DNA from: Xylanibacter ruminicola
Lineage (GTDB): Bacteria; Bacteroidota; Bacteroidia; Bacteroidales; Bacteroidaceae
Direction: 5' to 3'
Length of the DNA: 64,000 bases
Assembly: GCA_015060625.1 (NCBI GenBank)
Contig: SUYC01000003.1
Coordinates: 1-64,000, forward strand
In this document: positions 7,008-16,398 of the stretch, piece after piece
Layout: the number at the start of each line of letters is the position of its first letter
How positions within the stretch are numbered: position 1 is the first letter of the stretch
Notes under the pieces: generated by a model
Told to the model about the DNA's origin: nothing
The model's input: the letters and a program-made list of their open reading frames with translations, nothing else
The model's database searches: none
Position numbers and translations under genes: made by a program

Positions 7008-10000
7008 ATGATTGAGCTGGGATTATACGAACAGATAATAAATAAATTATTCGAGGTGAAACTTGGTGAATTGGATCACCAAGAGTTTTATATTGGCAAA
7101 CAGCCGATGACAAAGGATAATGTGGCTACTTACCTGTCACGATACCTTTATGGGTTGTTTGTTGAAGTTTTTTCTCAGTTCAATCAGGATGATGAAAGTG
7201 TTGAGAAGGCAGTTAAACTTGCAAATGATATCATTAAGCATTTAGCTCAAAAATTCTATATTGAGGATACTAACCTGCTGTCGGCTAAATCAGAGATTCT
7301 TACAGCTGTAATTGACAAAACAAAGTGCGAATTTCCAGATATAGCAGAACATATTTGCGAGATAACTCCAATAACATCACTTGTTCGCAGTACATTGTTT
7401 ACTGGTTCAAGTAAACAGGTTTCGTTAGAAAGTGAACTGAAACGCGAAATATTATCTGCCGACGAGATATGCTTGCTGGTGTCATTTATTCGTAGCTCGG
7501 GTTTGAATCTGATTTTTAATCAGCTGAAGGATTATACCCAGAGTGGAAAGAAACTTCGAGTAATCACTACCACATACATTGGAGCAACTGACTATAATGC
7601 TATCAAAAAGTTGGCCACATTGCCAAATACGGAGATTAAAATCTCATATAATTCTTCTCTTGATAGACTACATGCTAAATCATATCTGTTTCTCAGAAAT
7701 ACAGGTTTCCATACGGCTTATGTAGGTTCGTCAAATCTTTCTGAACCAGCATTGACCGAGGGCCTGGAGTGGAATGTAAAAGTTACCCAACAAGAGTTAC
7801 CACATATCATTAAGGAAATACGCCATACTTTTGAGTCATATTGGGGAAATCCCTTGTTTGAAACCTTTGTTTCTGGTAGGGATGACGAACGATTAAAGGA
7901 GGCTTTGTCGGGGGTAAAGACTGAGACGATAGATTATAGTGTGCTCGATTTGATAAAGGCGCATGATTATCAGGATGAGATATTGGAAAAGCTAAAACTT
8001 GAACGTGAGGTGTTTGGGCATTATCGCAATCTGGTGGTAGCTGCTACAGGTACTGGTAAAACGGTTATTGCTGCATTTGACTATAAGAATTTTAGGGAGC
8101 ATAATAGTCGATCCAACTTCTTGTTTGTTGCTCATCGTGAAGAGATCTTGAAGCAATCTTGTAGAACGTTTAGAACTGTATTGCAGGATGAGAACTTTGG
8201 TGACTTGTGGTATGGTGATGTGGCGCCTCAGGCTTACACACATCTGTTTGCTTCGAAAGATATGTTGAATAATCATTTGGATGAGTTAGAATTAACTGAC
8301 GATTTCTTTGATTATATAATTTTCGATGAGGTACATCACATTGCTGCTGATTCTTACAGAAAGATACTTAGTAGGTTTAAACCCAAGATATTGCTTGGAC
8401 TGACTGCAACGCCAGAACGTATGGATGGTGAAGATATTACCAAGGATTTTGATGGGAAGATATCTGCAGAAATTCGTCTTGATGATGCTTTGAATAATCG
8501 CCTGCTGGCTCCATTCCATTATTATGGAATAACTGATAGAGTTGACTTGACTACTGTAACTTGGCGAGGCGGAAGATATGTAATATCAGAGCTCTCGAAA
8601 ATATATACAGAAAACGACTTACGTACAGGATTGATTCTTAGAAAGATTGAAGAATACCTCCCTAATTATCACGATGTGCGTGCACTTTGTTTCTGTGTGG
8701 ATGTAGAGCATGCAAAAAATATGGCTGCTAAGTTCCAACTGGCCGGATTAAAATCGGCATATCTTGTTAGTGACAATGGGGCTGAGCGTGTGAAGTGGAG
8801 CAGACAGCTAAGAGAAAAGAAAATAAACTATCTGTTTGTAGTAGATATGTTCAATGAAGGTGTAGATATACCAGAGGTTGATACTATCTTATTCTTACGT
8901 CCTACTGAAAGTTTGACTGTATTCTTGCAGCAGTTTGGACGTGGACTTCGTAAAGCAGAGGGTAAGGATTATGTGACAATACTCGACTTTGTTGGTCATT
9001 GCAATAAGGAGTTTAACTATACTGATAGATTTAGAAGACTCATAGGACGAACATCTATGAGTGTAGCCGAAGAGTTTGAAAAGGATTTTCCACATTTGCC
9101 ATTAGGTTGTCATATAACCCTCGAAGCAAAAGCTAAGGAGTATATCCTTGAAAACATTAGGGCTGCAATAGGCACTTTCCGTAAGAGCAAAGTTATTACA
9201 TGGATTCAGGCGTATAGTAGCGAAACTGATAGACCGCTTACGTTAGCAAACTTTATTCATTTGCATCAGATTCCACTTGAAAAATTTTATAAGAACTTTA
9301 CTTGGCAAGGAGTGCTTAACTTGGCCGGAAAAACATATCGCAGGTCTCGATTTGAAAATGAGTTGAAACGTGCTGTGTATAAAAAATGGTTGTCAACGGA
9401 TTCGTATACCTATTTTTCTTTCATAGAACGAATAGCATCTCAAAGTTTTAAAGTAAGAGTCGATGACATGAATTACATAGAGCAGAAGATGGCTCTGATG
9501 TTTTATTATGATATGTTCCAAGAGGCAGGTAAATACACAAATTTGCAAGGTATGTTTGACGACCTTTCTTTGGATGATCTTTTGTGTGAGGAAATGAGGG
9601 AGCTTGTTGGGCTGCTTAAAAATAGATGTGAAGCATATGAGATGGTAGATAATTCTTCTATCATGAATTTCCCGTTAAAGCTTCATGGTGTTTATACCAA
9701 AGATCAAATTTTTGTTGCATTGGAGACTTCAAGTATTGATAAGAAGTCTTCATGTCGTGAAGGATGCGAAAGAAATAAACGTTTGAATCTCGAAGCCATG
9801 TTTGTTGATATTATCAAGGACAGGGAAGAGGGCTCAAATACTAATTATAACGATTTCGCTATTAATGAGTTGTTGTTTAACTGGGAAACACAGAACAAAG
9901 TCAGTCCTACGTCACAAGCCGGTAAGAACTATATTAATGAAACCCAAACGATGCTTCTCTTCGTGCGTCAACAAGATAGCTATCCTGATGACAAAGGTAG

Positions 10001-10139
10001 AACCATGGGATTTACATATCTTGGAGAAGTAAAGTTAGTTAAGTGGCAAGGTGCAAAACCAATAGAGATTGTTTGGCGACTTAAGACACCAATGCCTGCA
10101 TCAATGTTGAATATTGCTAAACATAGAGCTGTAGTATAA
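7008..10139 (+). CDS. PLD-nuclease / SF2 helicase / DUF3427 protein
   Basis: A 1043-residue multidomain enzyme. Residues about 130-290 are a phospholipase D-type nuclease domain (LHAKSYLF near 222, VGSSNLSEPALTEGLEWN near 243). An SF2 DEAD/DEAH ATPase follows: Walker A AATGTGKT near 346, DEVHH near 440, LTATPERMDG near 465, and the helicase C-terminal motifs FNEGVDIPEV and QQFGRGLRKA near 640. Residues about 700-1040 look like DUF3427. This architecture occurs in bacterial genomic islands and is thought to be a nucleic-acid-processing or defence enzyme; its substrate is unknown. It is AT-rich (20 GC in a sampled 60-base line). The NUDIX gene starts 3 bp after the stop, so the two are very probably partners. 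Confidence 0.9.
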   Translation: MIELGLYEQIINKLFEVKLGELDHQEFYIGKQPMTKDNVATYLSRYLYGLFVEVFSQFNQDDESVEKAVKLANDIIKHLAQKFYIEDTNLLSAKSEILTAVIDKTKCEFPDIAEHICEITPITSLVRSTLFTGSSKQVSLESELKREILSADEICLLVSFIRSSGLNLIFNQLKDYTQSGKKLRVITTTYIGATDYNAIKKLATLPNTEIKISYNSSLDRLHAKSYLFLRNTGFHTAYVGSSNLSEPALTEGLEWNVKVTQQELPHIIKEIRHTFESYWGNPLFETFVSGRDDERLKEALSGVKTETIDYSVLDLIKAHDYQDEILEKLKLEREVFGHYRNLVVAATGTGKTVIAAFDYKNFREHNSRSNFLFVAHREEILKQSCRTFRTVLQDENFGDLWYGDVAPQAYTHLFASKDMLNNHLDELELTDDFFDYIIFDEVHHIAADSYRKILSRFKPKILLGLTATPERMDGEDITKDFDGKISAEIRLDDALNNRLLAPFHYYGITDRVDLTTVTWRGGRYVISELSKIYTENDLRTGLILRKIEEYLPNYHDVRALCFCVDVEHAKNMAAKFQLAGLKSAYLVSDNGAERVKWSRQLREKKINYLFVVDMFNEGVDIPEVDTILFLRPTESLTVFLQQFGRGLRKAEGKDYVTILDFVGHCNKEFNYTDRFRRLIGRTSMSVAEEFEKDFPHLPLGCHITLEAKAKEYILENIRAAIGTFRKSKVITWIQAYSSETDRPLTLANFIHLHQIPLEKFYKNFTWQGVLNLAGKTYRRSRFENELKRAVYKKWLSTDSYTYFSFIERIASQSFKVRVDDMNYIEQKMALMFYYDMFQEAGKYTNLQGMFDDLSLDDLLCEEMRELVGLLKNRCEAYEMVDNSSIMNFPLKLHGVYTKDQIFVALETSSIDKKSSCREGCERNKRLNLEAMFVDIIKDREEGSNTNYNDFAINELLFNWETQNKVSPTSQAGKNYINETQTMLLFVRQQDSYPDDKGRTMGFTYLGEVKLVKWQGAKPIEIVWRLKTPMPASMLNIAKHRAVV

Positions 10140-10142
10140 AAT

Positions 10143-10547
10143 ATGAGAAAAATAGAAGTAGTTGCAGCGATTATTCGCAAGGATGATAAGATATTTGCCA
10201 CACAGCGTGGATATGGAGATTTTAAAGACGGGTGGGAGTTCCCTGGGGGTAAAATGGAACCTGGCGAAACGCCCGAAGCGGCTTTGAAGCGTGAAATACG
10301 CGAAGAACTTTCTGCAGCGATTAACGTGGATAGTTTCGTGTGTACCGTAGATTATGATTACCCTCAATTCCACCTTACCATGCATTGCTATTATTGCAGT
10401 TTGTTGGATGATGCCTTGCATCTTAATGAGCATGAGGCTGCGCGGTGGTTAACCAAAGACCAACTTGACAGCGTGGATTGGCTGCCTGCAGATTGGGTGG
10501 TGGTTGAGGCTATCAGAAAGAGGAATGATGTTGATTCCTCTTTCTGA
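10143..10547 (+). CDS. NUDIX hydrolase (MutT/NudG-like)
   Basis: A 134-residue NUDIX pyrophosphohydrolase. The full Nudix box is visible as GKMEPGETPEAALKREIREE near residues 36-57, with the N-terminal VVAAIIRKDDKIFATQRG strand typical of MutT and CTP pyrophosphohydrolases. It would hydrolyse a nucleoside triphosphate, possibly an oxidised or modified dNTP, to the monophosphate. It begins 3 bp after the helicase gene and has no promoter of its own, so it should act with the helicase. GC content is intermediate (25 of 60 in a sampled line). A perfect inverted repeat covers its stop codon. A simple housekeeping MutT role is the alternative. Confidence 0.9.
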   Translation: MRKIEVVAAIIRKDDKIFATQRGYGDFKDGWEFPGGKMEPGETPEAALKREIREELSAAINVDSFVCTVDYDYPQFHLTMHCYYCSLLDDALHLNEHEAARWLTKDQLDSVDWLPADWVVVEAIRKRNDVDSSF

Positions 10548-10549
10548 TA
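10511..10549. repeat. Perfect 16-bp inverted repeat over the NUDIX stop codon
   Basis: TATCAGAAAGAGGAAT (10511-10526) and its exact reverse complement (10534-10549) flank a 7-nt loop. The right arm contains the TGA stop. There is no T-run, so it may act as an mRNA-stabilising 3' hairpin or an inefficient terminator. Confidence 0.85.
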
Positions 10550-10581
10550 ATTTGGCAGAACGTCAAAAAAATGCTAAAATA

Positions 10582-10613
10582 TTTGGAAGATATTGAATTG
10601 TTATGTATATTTG
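10582..10613 (+). promoter_or_regulatory. Promoter for the lipocalin-like lipoprotein
   Basis: TTTG at 10582-10585, a 20-bp spacer, then TATATTTG at 10606-10613. This is a full -33/-7 match and places the start codon at 10629. Confidence 0.75.
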
Positions 10614-10628
10614 CAAACAAACAATTTA

Positions 10629-11444
10629 ATGAAAACCTTTATGAAGCAGATTTTGAACTGGGTGCTCGTCGCCACCCTCGTTTGCGGCGCAAGTGTGTTC
10701 ACATCATGTACGTCGAACGACGACAAACCTGTCCAACCCGACCTTTCAACAAAGTTGATGGGCAAGTGGATGGTGGACGAACTGGACGGTCAGGCGTGTC
10801 CTACTAACCTGAAAGCAGTCATTACTTTCTTGTCGCCGACGGAAGCGTATGGTAGTCTTTCTGACTACTATAGCGAGTCGTGGAACAACCATGCGTCGGC
10901 TGAGGTTACGATTAAAGGCAAGAATGTAACGCTTAGAGCGAAAGAAAATGAACATACTACGCATGTGACGGAAGCAACCATCTACTCCATTACTGATAAG
11001 GATTTGATGTTGAAGTCTGACTGGAAAGTCTATGTTGACGGTAATGTGGTAATAAATGAGATCTACGACAAAGAGCGCTATATACGTGTGACAAACGACT
11101 ATGAGAATGATATTATTGGCACATGGGAAGGCAAGGTGACTAGCACTGAGGACGAACACACCGATGGCGAACTGCACCGCTGGGAGTATAAAGCCGACGG
11201 CACCTACGCCTATTATAGTAAGGTGGAGGGGCAATGGCAGTCGGACACTGATTATCTTTCAAACTATTTCGTAGATGGTATCTTGCTCTGCACCCGCTGG
11301 AAGAAGACGGCCGATAGTGAAGAGTTGCGCGAGTGGTGGGAGATTGAGAGCATCAAGGATGGCGTGATGAAGTGGACGGCGCTGCGTATGCGTGATGATG
11401 GTTCAACCTACACCGCCACCTTCCAGATGACAAAGGTTGAGTAA
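10629..11444 (+). CDS. Lipoprotein with two tandem lipocalin-like domains
   Basis: A 271-residue lipoprotein. The start at 10629 (MKTFMKQ) was chosen because the -7 box at 10606-10613 excludes the longer reading from 10593. The signal peptide ends in VFTSC (Cys near residue 26). Two repeats follow that each begin with a lipocalin-type strand: LMGKWMVDEL near residue 44 and IIGTWEGKV near 160. Each is rich in alternating hydrophobic and polar residues expected of a beta-barrel. Such small lipocalin-like lipoproteins are common in Bacteroidetes and have no assigned ligand. It is transcribed toward the minus-strand gene at 11466, with a shared terminator between them. Confidence 0.8.
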   Translation: MKTFMKQILNWVLVATLVCGASVFTSCTSNDDKPVQPDLSTKLMGKWMVDELDGQACPTNLKAVITFLSPTEAYGSLSDYYSESWNNHASAEVTIKGKNVTLRAKENEHTTHVTEATIYSITDKDLMLKSDWKVYVDGNVVINEIYDKERYIRVTNDYENDIIGTWEGKVTSTEDEHTDGELHRWEYKADGTYAYYSKVEGQWQSDTDYLSNYFVDGILLCTRWKKTADSEELREWWEIESIKDGVMKWTALRMRDDGSTYTATFQMTKVE

Positions 11445-11452
11445 CTTACACT

Positions 11453-11480
11453 AAGCGTCAGAAAATTATTTCTGACGCTT
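11453..11480. terminator. Bidirectional terminator between convergent genes
   Basis: AAGCGTCAGAAA (11453-11464) pairs with TTTCTGACGCTT (11469-11480) over a 4-nt loop. It also contains the stop codon of the minus-strand gene. Confidence 0.85.
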
Positions 11481-11888
11481 AAACTCCATGGTCTTGGGCA
11501 ATTTTTGCCACTTCCCTTTGAGGGGAACCTTTAGTGTGCTGCCCGATTCTTGCTTGAGTACGAATACCGAATCGCCCTGAACGGTGAGGGTGGCGGTGAG
11601 GTCTTCGCTGCCGTAATCGTTGATCATCTGCAGCGTGGCTTTGTGGCCCTTCACCTGGGCATCGGTGATAATCCAGGCAAACGAATTGAAACGTTTACTA
11701 AGATATCCTGGCACCTGGCCAAACAAATCCTGCCCGGGTACGGTAACATCTTGTTGGTAAAAATTAATACGCATCACTATATCGTATTCCTTATTTATAA
11801 GGTACGCGCGAAAGGGGCCTTGGGTGTTCTGCGCACTGGCCATTAGACTGGTCAAACACATCAGTGCTGAGACGATTAACTTATTCAT
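11466..11888 (-). CDS. Small exported protein, function unknown
   Basis: A 140-residue protein with a clear signal peptide (MNKLIVSALMCLTSLMASAQ, cleavage after ASA). The mature 120 residues are predicted mainly beta (alternating pattern in MRINFYQQDVTV and TATLTVQGDSVFVLK) with no Cys and no catalytic motif. I do not recognise the family. It has its own promoter box at 11917-11924 and stands alone on the minus strand between two plus-strand units. It may be a periplasmic binding or structural protein, but this is not supported beyond the export signal. Confidence 0.78.
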   Translation of the reverse strand: MNKLIVSALMCLTSLMASAQNTQGPFRAYLINKEYDIVMRINFYQQDVTVPGQDLFGQVPGYLSKRFNSFAWIITDAQVKGHKATLQMINDYGSEDLTATLTVQGDSVFVLKQESGSTLKVPLKGKWQKLPKTMEFKRQK

Positions 11889-11916
11889 ATTGCAATACTT
11901 ATAAGATTTTTGACCG

Positions 11917-11924
11917 CAAAGATA
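11917..11924 (-). promoter_or_regulatory. Promoter -7 box for the 11466-11888 gene
   Basis: Read on the minus strand the box is TATCTTTG, about 28 bases before the ATG. Confidence 0.6.
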
Positions 11925-11999
11925 CTAATCTAAATCATCTTTTAAACGTTTACGTTGAAAAAAATAACAAAAAGATGAGCGATTTAATGATTTTTTAAT

Positions 12000-12007
12000 T
12001 ATCTTTG
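12000..12007 (+). promoter_or_regulatory. Promoter -7 box for glycogen synthase
   Basis: TATCTTTG, 21 bases before the ATG at 12029. Confidence 0.65.
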
Positions 12008-12028
12008 CAGCCAATTAGTTAGTTTAAC

Positions 12029-13720
12029 ATGGTTAATAAGCGAATGATGCCAGACTACATCTTCGAGTCAAGTTGGGAAGTCTGCAACAAAGTAGGGGGA
12101 ATTTACACTGTGCTCTCGACACGAGCCAAGACCCTGCAAAACACTATGAAGGACAGGATTCTTTTTATAGGTCCTGATTTTTGGAACGAATGTGAGTGTC
12201 CCTATTTCAAAGAAGAAACTTCTCTGTTTGCCGATTGGCAATGGGAGGCAAAAGAACAGGGGCTGAAACTTAAGGTAGGTCGCTGGACGATTCCAGGAGA
12301 ACCTATTGCTATTTTGGTGGATTTTAAGCCGTTCTTTGAAAAGAAGAACGAGATTTACGGTTGGCTGTGGGAACACTACGGCGTGGATTCGTTGCATGCC
12401 TATGGCGACTACGATGAGGCCTCGATGTTCTCGTATGCGGCTGCCTTGGTCACGGAGAGCTTCTATAAATTTAAGAGCGTGAAAGGCGAGTGGACCGGGA
12501 AAACCAAGGTGATCTATCATGCTAATGAGTGGATGTGCGGTCTGGGGCTGCTGTACCTGAACAATAAGCTGCCACAGATTGGTACGGTGTTTACGACCCA
12601 TGCTACGAGCATTGGCCGATCGATTGCTGGCAACCAGAAGCCGCTGTACGACTACCTGTTTGCCTATAACGGCGACCAGATGGCTGGTGAGCTGAACATG
12701 CAGAGCAAACACTCTATTGAAAAGCAGACTGCGCACTTTGCCGACTGCTTTACGACAGTGAGCGACATTACCGCCAGGGAGTGCCTGGAACTGCTGGATA
12801 AGCCCGTTGACGTGGTGTTGCCAAATGGTTTTGACAATAGTTTTGTGCCTGGCACTGTGCAGGCGTTTACCCGCAAGCGTAAGGCTGCCCGCAAAAAGAT
12901 GCTGGATGTGGCAAATGCATTGTTAGGTGAGCAGCTGGACGATGACACGCTGCTGATCTCGACGTCGGGACGTTACGAGTTCCGCAATAAGGGTATCGAC
13001 GTGTTTGTGGAGGCGATGAACCGACTGCTGCGCGACCGCCACCTGAAAAAAAAGGTGGTGGCCTTTATCGAGGTGCCCGGTTGGGTAGGAGAGCCTCGCA
13101 AAGACCTGCAGGAGCGACTTGAAGCATTGGACAAGGGACAATCGAACTTTGACTCGCCACTGGATGTGCCTCAGGTGACGCACTGGCTGCACAATATGAG
13201 TCATGATAATGTGCTGAGCATGCTGAAATACTACGATATGCACAACCGTAAGGATGAGAACGTGAAGGTGATTTTCCTGCCTTGCTATCTGGACGGTAAT
13301 GATGGTATCGTAAATATGACATATTACGATCTGGTGCTGGGTAACGACTTGTGTATCTATCCATCGTATTACGAGCCTTGGGGCTATACGCCGCTCGAAG
13401 CAATTGCCTTTAAGGTGCCTTGTATCACAACCGATCTGGCTGGATTCGGATTGTGGGCCAACAAGGTGTTCGGACACGACGGACAACTTGAGGATGGTGT
13501 GAAGGTGATTCACCGCACAGATTACAACTACAGCGAGGTGGCTGATATTATCAAAGACACGGTGGCTGAGTTCTCGAACATGACGAAAAAGCAGGTTGAT
13601 ACCTGTAGGAAGCACGCTGAGGCGCTGTCGAAGAAGGCGCTGTGGAGTGAGTTTATCGAGTACTACTACCAGGCTTATGACATTGCTCTGCGTAAAGCGC
13701 AAAGCAGAATTGAAAAGTGA
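12029..13720 (+). CDS. Glycogen synthase, eukaryotic-like GT3 family
   Basis: A 563-residue cytoplasmic glycosyltransferase that elongates alpha-1,4-glucan from a nucleotide-glucose donor. Family evidence is the N-terminal WEVCNKVGGIYTV (the Lys/Gly loop of GT3/GT5 synthases), HANEWMCG, HATSIGRSIAG, SGRYEFRNKGIDVFVEA and YYEPWGYTPLEA near residue 448. The pattern matches the GT3 branch known from animals and fungi rather than bacterial GlgA, as is usual in Bacteroidetes. Donor (UDP- or ADP-glucose) cannot be read. A glycogen phosphorylase gene follows 40 bp downstream, and a GH13 enzyme is 6 kb away, so synthesis and breakdown of the same polymer are encoded together. Confidence 0.93.
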   Translation: MVNKRMMPDYIFESSWEVCNKVGGIYTVLSTRAKTLQNTMKDRILFIGPDFWNECECPYFKEETSLFADWQWEAKEQGLKLKVGRWTIPGEPIAILVDFKPFFEKKNEIYGWLWEHYGVDSLHAYGDYDEASMFSYAAALVTESFYKFKSVKGEWTGKTKVIYHANEWMCGLGLLYLNNKLPQIGTVFTTHATSIGRSIAGNQKPLYDYLFAYNGDQMAGELNMQSKHSIEKQTAHFADCFTTVSDITARECLELLDKPVDVVLPNGFDNSFVPGTVQAFTRKRKAARKKMLDVANALLGEQLDDDTLLISTSGRYEFRNKGIDVFVEAMNRLLRDRHLKKKVVAFIEVPGWVGEPRKDLQERLEALDKGQSNFDSPLDVPQVTHWLHNMSHDNVLSMLKYYDMHNRKDENVKVIFLPCYLDGNDGIVNMTYYDLVLGNDLCIYPSYYEPWGYTPLEAIAFKVPCITTDLAGFGLWANKVFGHDGQLEDGVKVIHRTDYNYSEVADIIKDTVAEFSNMTKKQVDTCRKHAEALSKKALWSEFIEYYYQAYDIALRKAQSRIEK

Positions 13721-13760
13721 TAATTGACAATTAGAATAATTAAAATAAATTTGTGACGTT

Positions 13761-16337
13761 ATGAAAATTAAGGCTGATTATGCAAATGCTCCAATGTGGA
13801 AGGATCTGACCGTGAAGTCAAGTATTCCTGAAGAACTGAAGTGTTTGGACGAGATTGCCCACAACATGTGGTGGGTATGGAACTATGAGGCACGCGACCT
13901 GTTCCGTGACCTGGACCCTGAGCTTTATCATGAGGTAAAACACAACCCAGTTATGCTGCTTGAGCGACTGAGTTTTGCCCGTAAAGAGAAAATTGTGAAA
14001 GACAAGGCGCTGATGAAGCGCATTAAGAGCGTTTACGCCTTGTTCCGTAAGTATATCGACGTTGAACCCGACAAGAAGCGCCCATCGGTGGCTTACTTCT
14101 GTATGGAGTACGGTATCCACTCTGCCCTCAAGATCTATTCTGGCGGTCTGGGCATGCTGGCCGGCGACTACGTGAAGGAGGCTTCAGACTCTAATGTTGA
14201 TATGTGTGCCGTAGGTTTCCTGTATCGTTTCGGCTACTTTACCCAGAGCCTCTCAATGGAGGGCCAGCAGGTGGCTAACTATGAGAGCCAGAACTTTGGC
14301 AGTCTGCCTATCGAGCGTCAGCTGGACAAGGATGGCAATCCCATGGTGATTGACGTGCCCTACACCAACTACCAGGTGCATGCTTATGTATGGCGTGTGA
14401 ACGTGGGGCGTGTAAAGCTGTATCTGCTGGATACCGACAATGAGATGAACTCTGAGTTCGACAAGCCCATCACCCACAGCCTGTATGGCGGCGACTGGGA
14501 GAACCGTCTGAAGCAGGAGATTCTGCTGGGTATCGGTGGTATGCTGCTGCTCAAGAAGTTGGGCATCAAGAAGGATATCTATCATTGTAACGAGGGTCAC
14601 GCTGCACTCTGCAACCTGCAGCGTCTGTGCGACTATATCGATGGCGGCATGACTTTCAATCAGGCTCTTGAGCTGGTACGTGCTTCTTCGCTCTATACGG
14701 TTCACACCCCTGTTCCTGCTGGTCACGACTACTTCGACGAGGGTCTGTTTGGCAAGTATATGGGTGGCTACCCACAGAAGTTGGGTATCTCGTGGGACGA
14801 GTTTATCGGCATGGGTCGTACCAACCCCGATGACCACAGCGAGCGTTTCTGCATGAGTACCTTTGCCTGCAACACCTGTCAGGAGGTCAACGGTGTGTCT
14901 ATGCTCCACGGATGGGTGAGCCAGAAGATGTTTGCACCTATCTGGGCTGGCTACTATCCCGAGGAGAATCACGTGGGCTACGTGACCAATGGTGTGCACT
15001 TCCCGACATGGTGTGCTACCGAGTGGCGCAAGGTGTATGCCAAGTACTTTGATGCCAAACACATGAGCGACCAGAGCAACGAGGAGATCTGGCATGGCAT
15101 TTACAACTGTCCTGATGAGGAAATCTGGGCCACACGTATGGCGCTGAAAAACAAGCTGTTTGATTATATCAAGGAGCAGTTCCGTGAGAAGTGGCTGAAG
15201 AACCAGGGCGATCCTTCGCGTGTGGTTTCGCTGCTCGAGGGTATGAATCCTAATGCTTTGGTAATCGGTTTCTGCCGCCGCTTTGCTACTTACAAGCGTG
15301 CTCACCTGCTGTTTACCAATCTGGATCGCCTGAGCAAGATTGTGAACGATCCTGAGCATCCAGTCATCTTCCTGTTTGCCGGTAAGGCTCACCCAGCCGA
15401 TGGTGCCGGTCAGGGATTGATTCAGCGTATCTACGAGATTTCGCAGCGTCCGGAGTTCCTGGGCAAGATTATCTTCCTGGAGGACTACGACTTCCTGCTG
15501 GCTCGCCGACTTGTTTCGGGTGTAGATATCTGGATGAACACCCCGACACGTCCGCTCGAGGCTTCGGGTACATCTGGCGAGAAGGCCGAGATGAACGGTG
15601 TGGTAAACCTGAGTGTGAAGGACGGCTGGTGGCTTGAGGGCTATCGTGAGGGTGCCGGATGGGCCCTGACCGAGAAGCGCACCTATCAGAATCAGGGCTA
15701 TCAGGATAATCTGGATGCTGCTACTATCTATGGTCTGCTTGAGAATGAAATCATACCTCTTTATTATAATAAGAACAAGAAGGGTATCAGCGAGGGCTGG
15801 ATTAAGGTTATCAAGAACAGTATCGCCCAGATTGCACCTCACTACACGATGAAGCGCCAGTTGGACGACTATTATGAGAAGTTCTACAACAAACAGGCTA
15901 AGCGCTTCAAGGAACTGGTTAAGGACGACTGCCGTCTGGCCAAGGAACTGGCTCAGTGGAAGGAGACCGTGGCCGAGCGTTGGGATGCCATCAACGTGGT
16001 ATCATGCGAGTGGGACTATCCTGCTACTGGTATTGAGACAGCGCAGAAGTACACCATCCGCTACGTGATTGACGAGCAGGGACTGGAGGATGCTGTAGCA
16101 CTCGAGAAGGTGAACGTATTTATTAATAAGGAAGGCGAGGAGCGCATCTTCTCGATCGAGCCTCTGAAGATGGTAGGTCACGAGGGCAACAACTACACCT
16201 TCGAGGCTACACTCTCACCACAGCAGGCCGGACAGTACAAGAGTGCCATCCGTATGTATCCTAAGCATAAGGATCTGCCTCATCGTCAGGACTTCTGCTA
16301 TATCAAGTGGCTGGAGCTGCCTGCACACACCGTGTAA
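13761..16337 (+). CDS. glgP: Glycogen/alpha-glucan phosphorylase (GT35)
   Basis: An 858-residue phosphorylase that releases glucose 1-phosphate from alpha-1,4-glucan using pyridoxal phosphate. Landmarks are [22 protein letters not shown] (N-terminal, split here as [11 protein letters not shown] and [12 protein letters not shown]), [12 protein letters not shown], and the PLP site [14 protein letters not shown] near residues 599-612, with Lys as the cofactor residue. The N-terminal DUF3417 region ([19 protein letters not shown]) marks the alpha-glucan phosphorylase type found in Bacteroidetes and thermophiles. It shares the strand with the GT3 synthase 40 bp upstream and is followed by a bidirectional terminator. 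The spacer contains the AATTGACAATT microrepeat type seen elsewhere in the window. Confidence 0.95.
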   Translation: MKIKADYANAPMWKDLTVKSSIPEELKCLDEIAHNMWWVWNYEARDLFRDLDPELYHEVKHNPVMLLERLSFARKEKIVKDKALMKRIKSVYALFRKYIDVEPDKKRPSVAYFCMEYGIHSALKIYSGGLGMLAGDYVKEASDSNVDMCAVGFLYRFGYFTQSLSMEGQQVANYESQNFGSLPIERQLDKDGNPMVIDVPYTNYQVHAYVWRVNVGRVKLYLLDTDNEMNSEFDKPITHSLYGGDWENRLKQEILLGIGGMLLLKKLGIKKDIYHCNEGHAALCNLQRLCDYIDGGMTFNQALELVRASSLYTVHTPVPAGHDYFDEGLFGKYMGGYPQKLGISWDEFIGMGRTNPDDHSERFCMSTFACNTCQEVNGVSMLHGWVSQKMFAPIWAGYYPEENHVGYVTNGVHFPTWCATEWRKVYAKYFDAKHMSDQSNEEIWHGIYNCPDEEIWATRMALKNKLFDYIKEQFREKWLKNQGDPSRVVSLLEGMNPNALVIGFCRRFATYKRAHLLFTNLDRLSKIVNDPEHPVIFLFAGKAHPADGAGQGLIQRIYEISQRPEFLGKIIFLEDYDFLLARRLVSGVDIWMNTPTRPLEASGTSGEKAEMNGVVNLSVKDGWWLEGYREGAGWALTEKRTYQNQGYQDNLDAATIYGLLENEIIPLYYNKNKKGISEGWIKVIKNSIAQIAPHYTMKRQLDDYYEKFYNKQAKRFKELVKDDCRLAKELAQWKETVAERWDAINVVSCEWDYPATGIETAQKYTIRYVIDEQGLEDAVALEKVNVFINKEGEERIFSIEPLKMVGHEGNNYTFEATLSPQQAGQYKSAIRMYPKHKDLPHRQDFCYIKWLELPAHTV

Positions 16338-16361
16338 TGCCGTTGGCACAAGCATCATAAA

Positions 16362-16398
16362 AAAGAACCCGGGTTCAATCTTTGAACTCGGGTTCTTT
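16362..16398. terminator. Bidirectional terminator
   Basis: AAAGAACCCGGGTTCAA (16362-16378) pairs with TTGAACTCGGGTTCTTT (16382-16398) with one wobble. It separates glgP from the convergent lipoprotein gene. Confidence 0.88.

Noticed and set aside
4061..10550. An integrative element with attachment sites
   Set aside because: No integrase, transposase or flanking tRNA is visible, and I could not find direct repeats at both edges, so only an accessory island is claimed.
14253..15842. A 529-residue open frame on the minus strand
   Set aside because: It is antisense to the glycogen phosphorylase, whose motifs are intact. Such long antisense frames come from codon bias.
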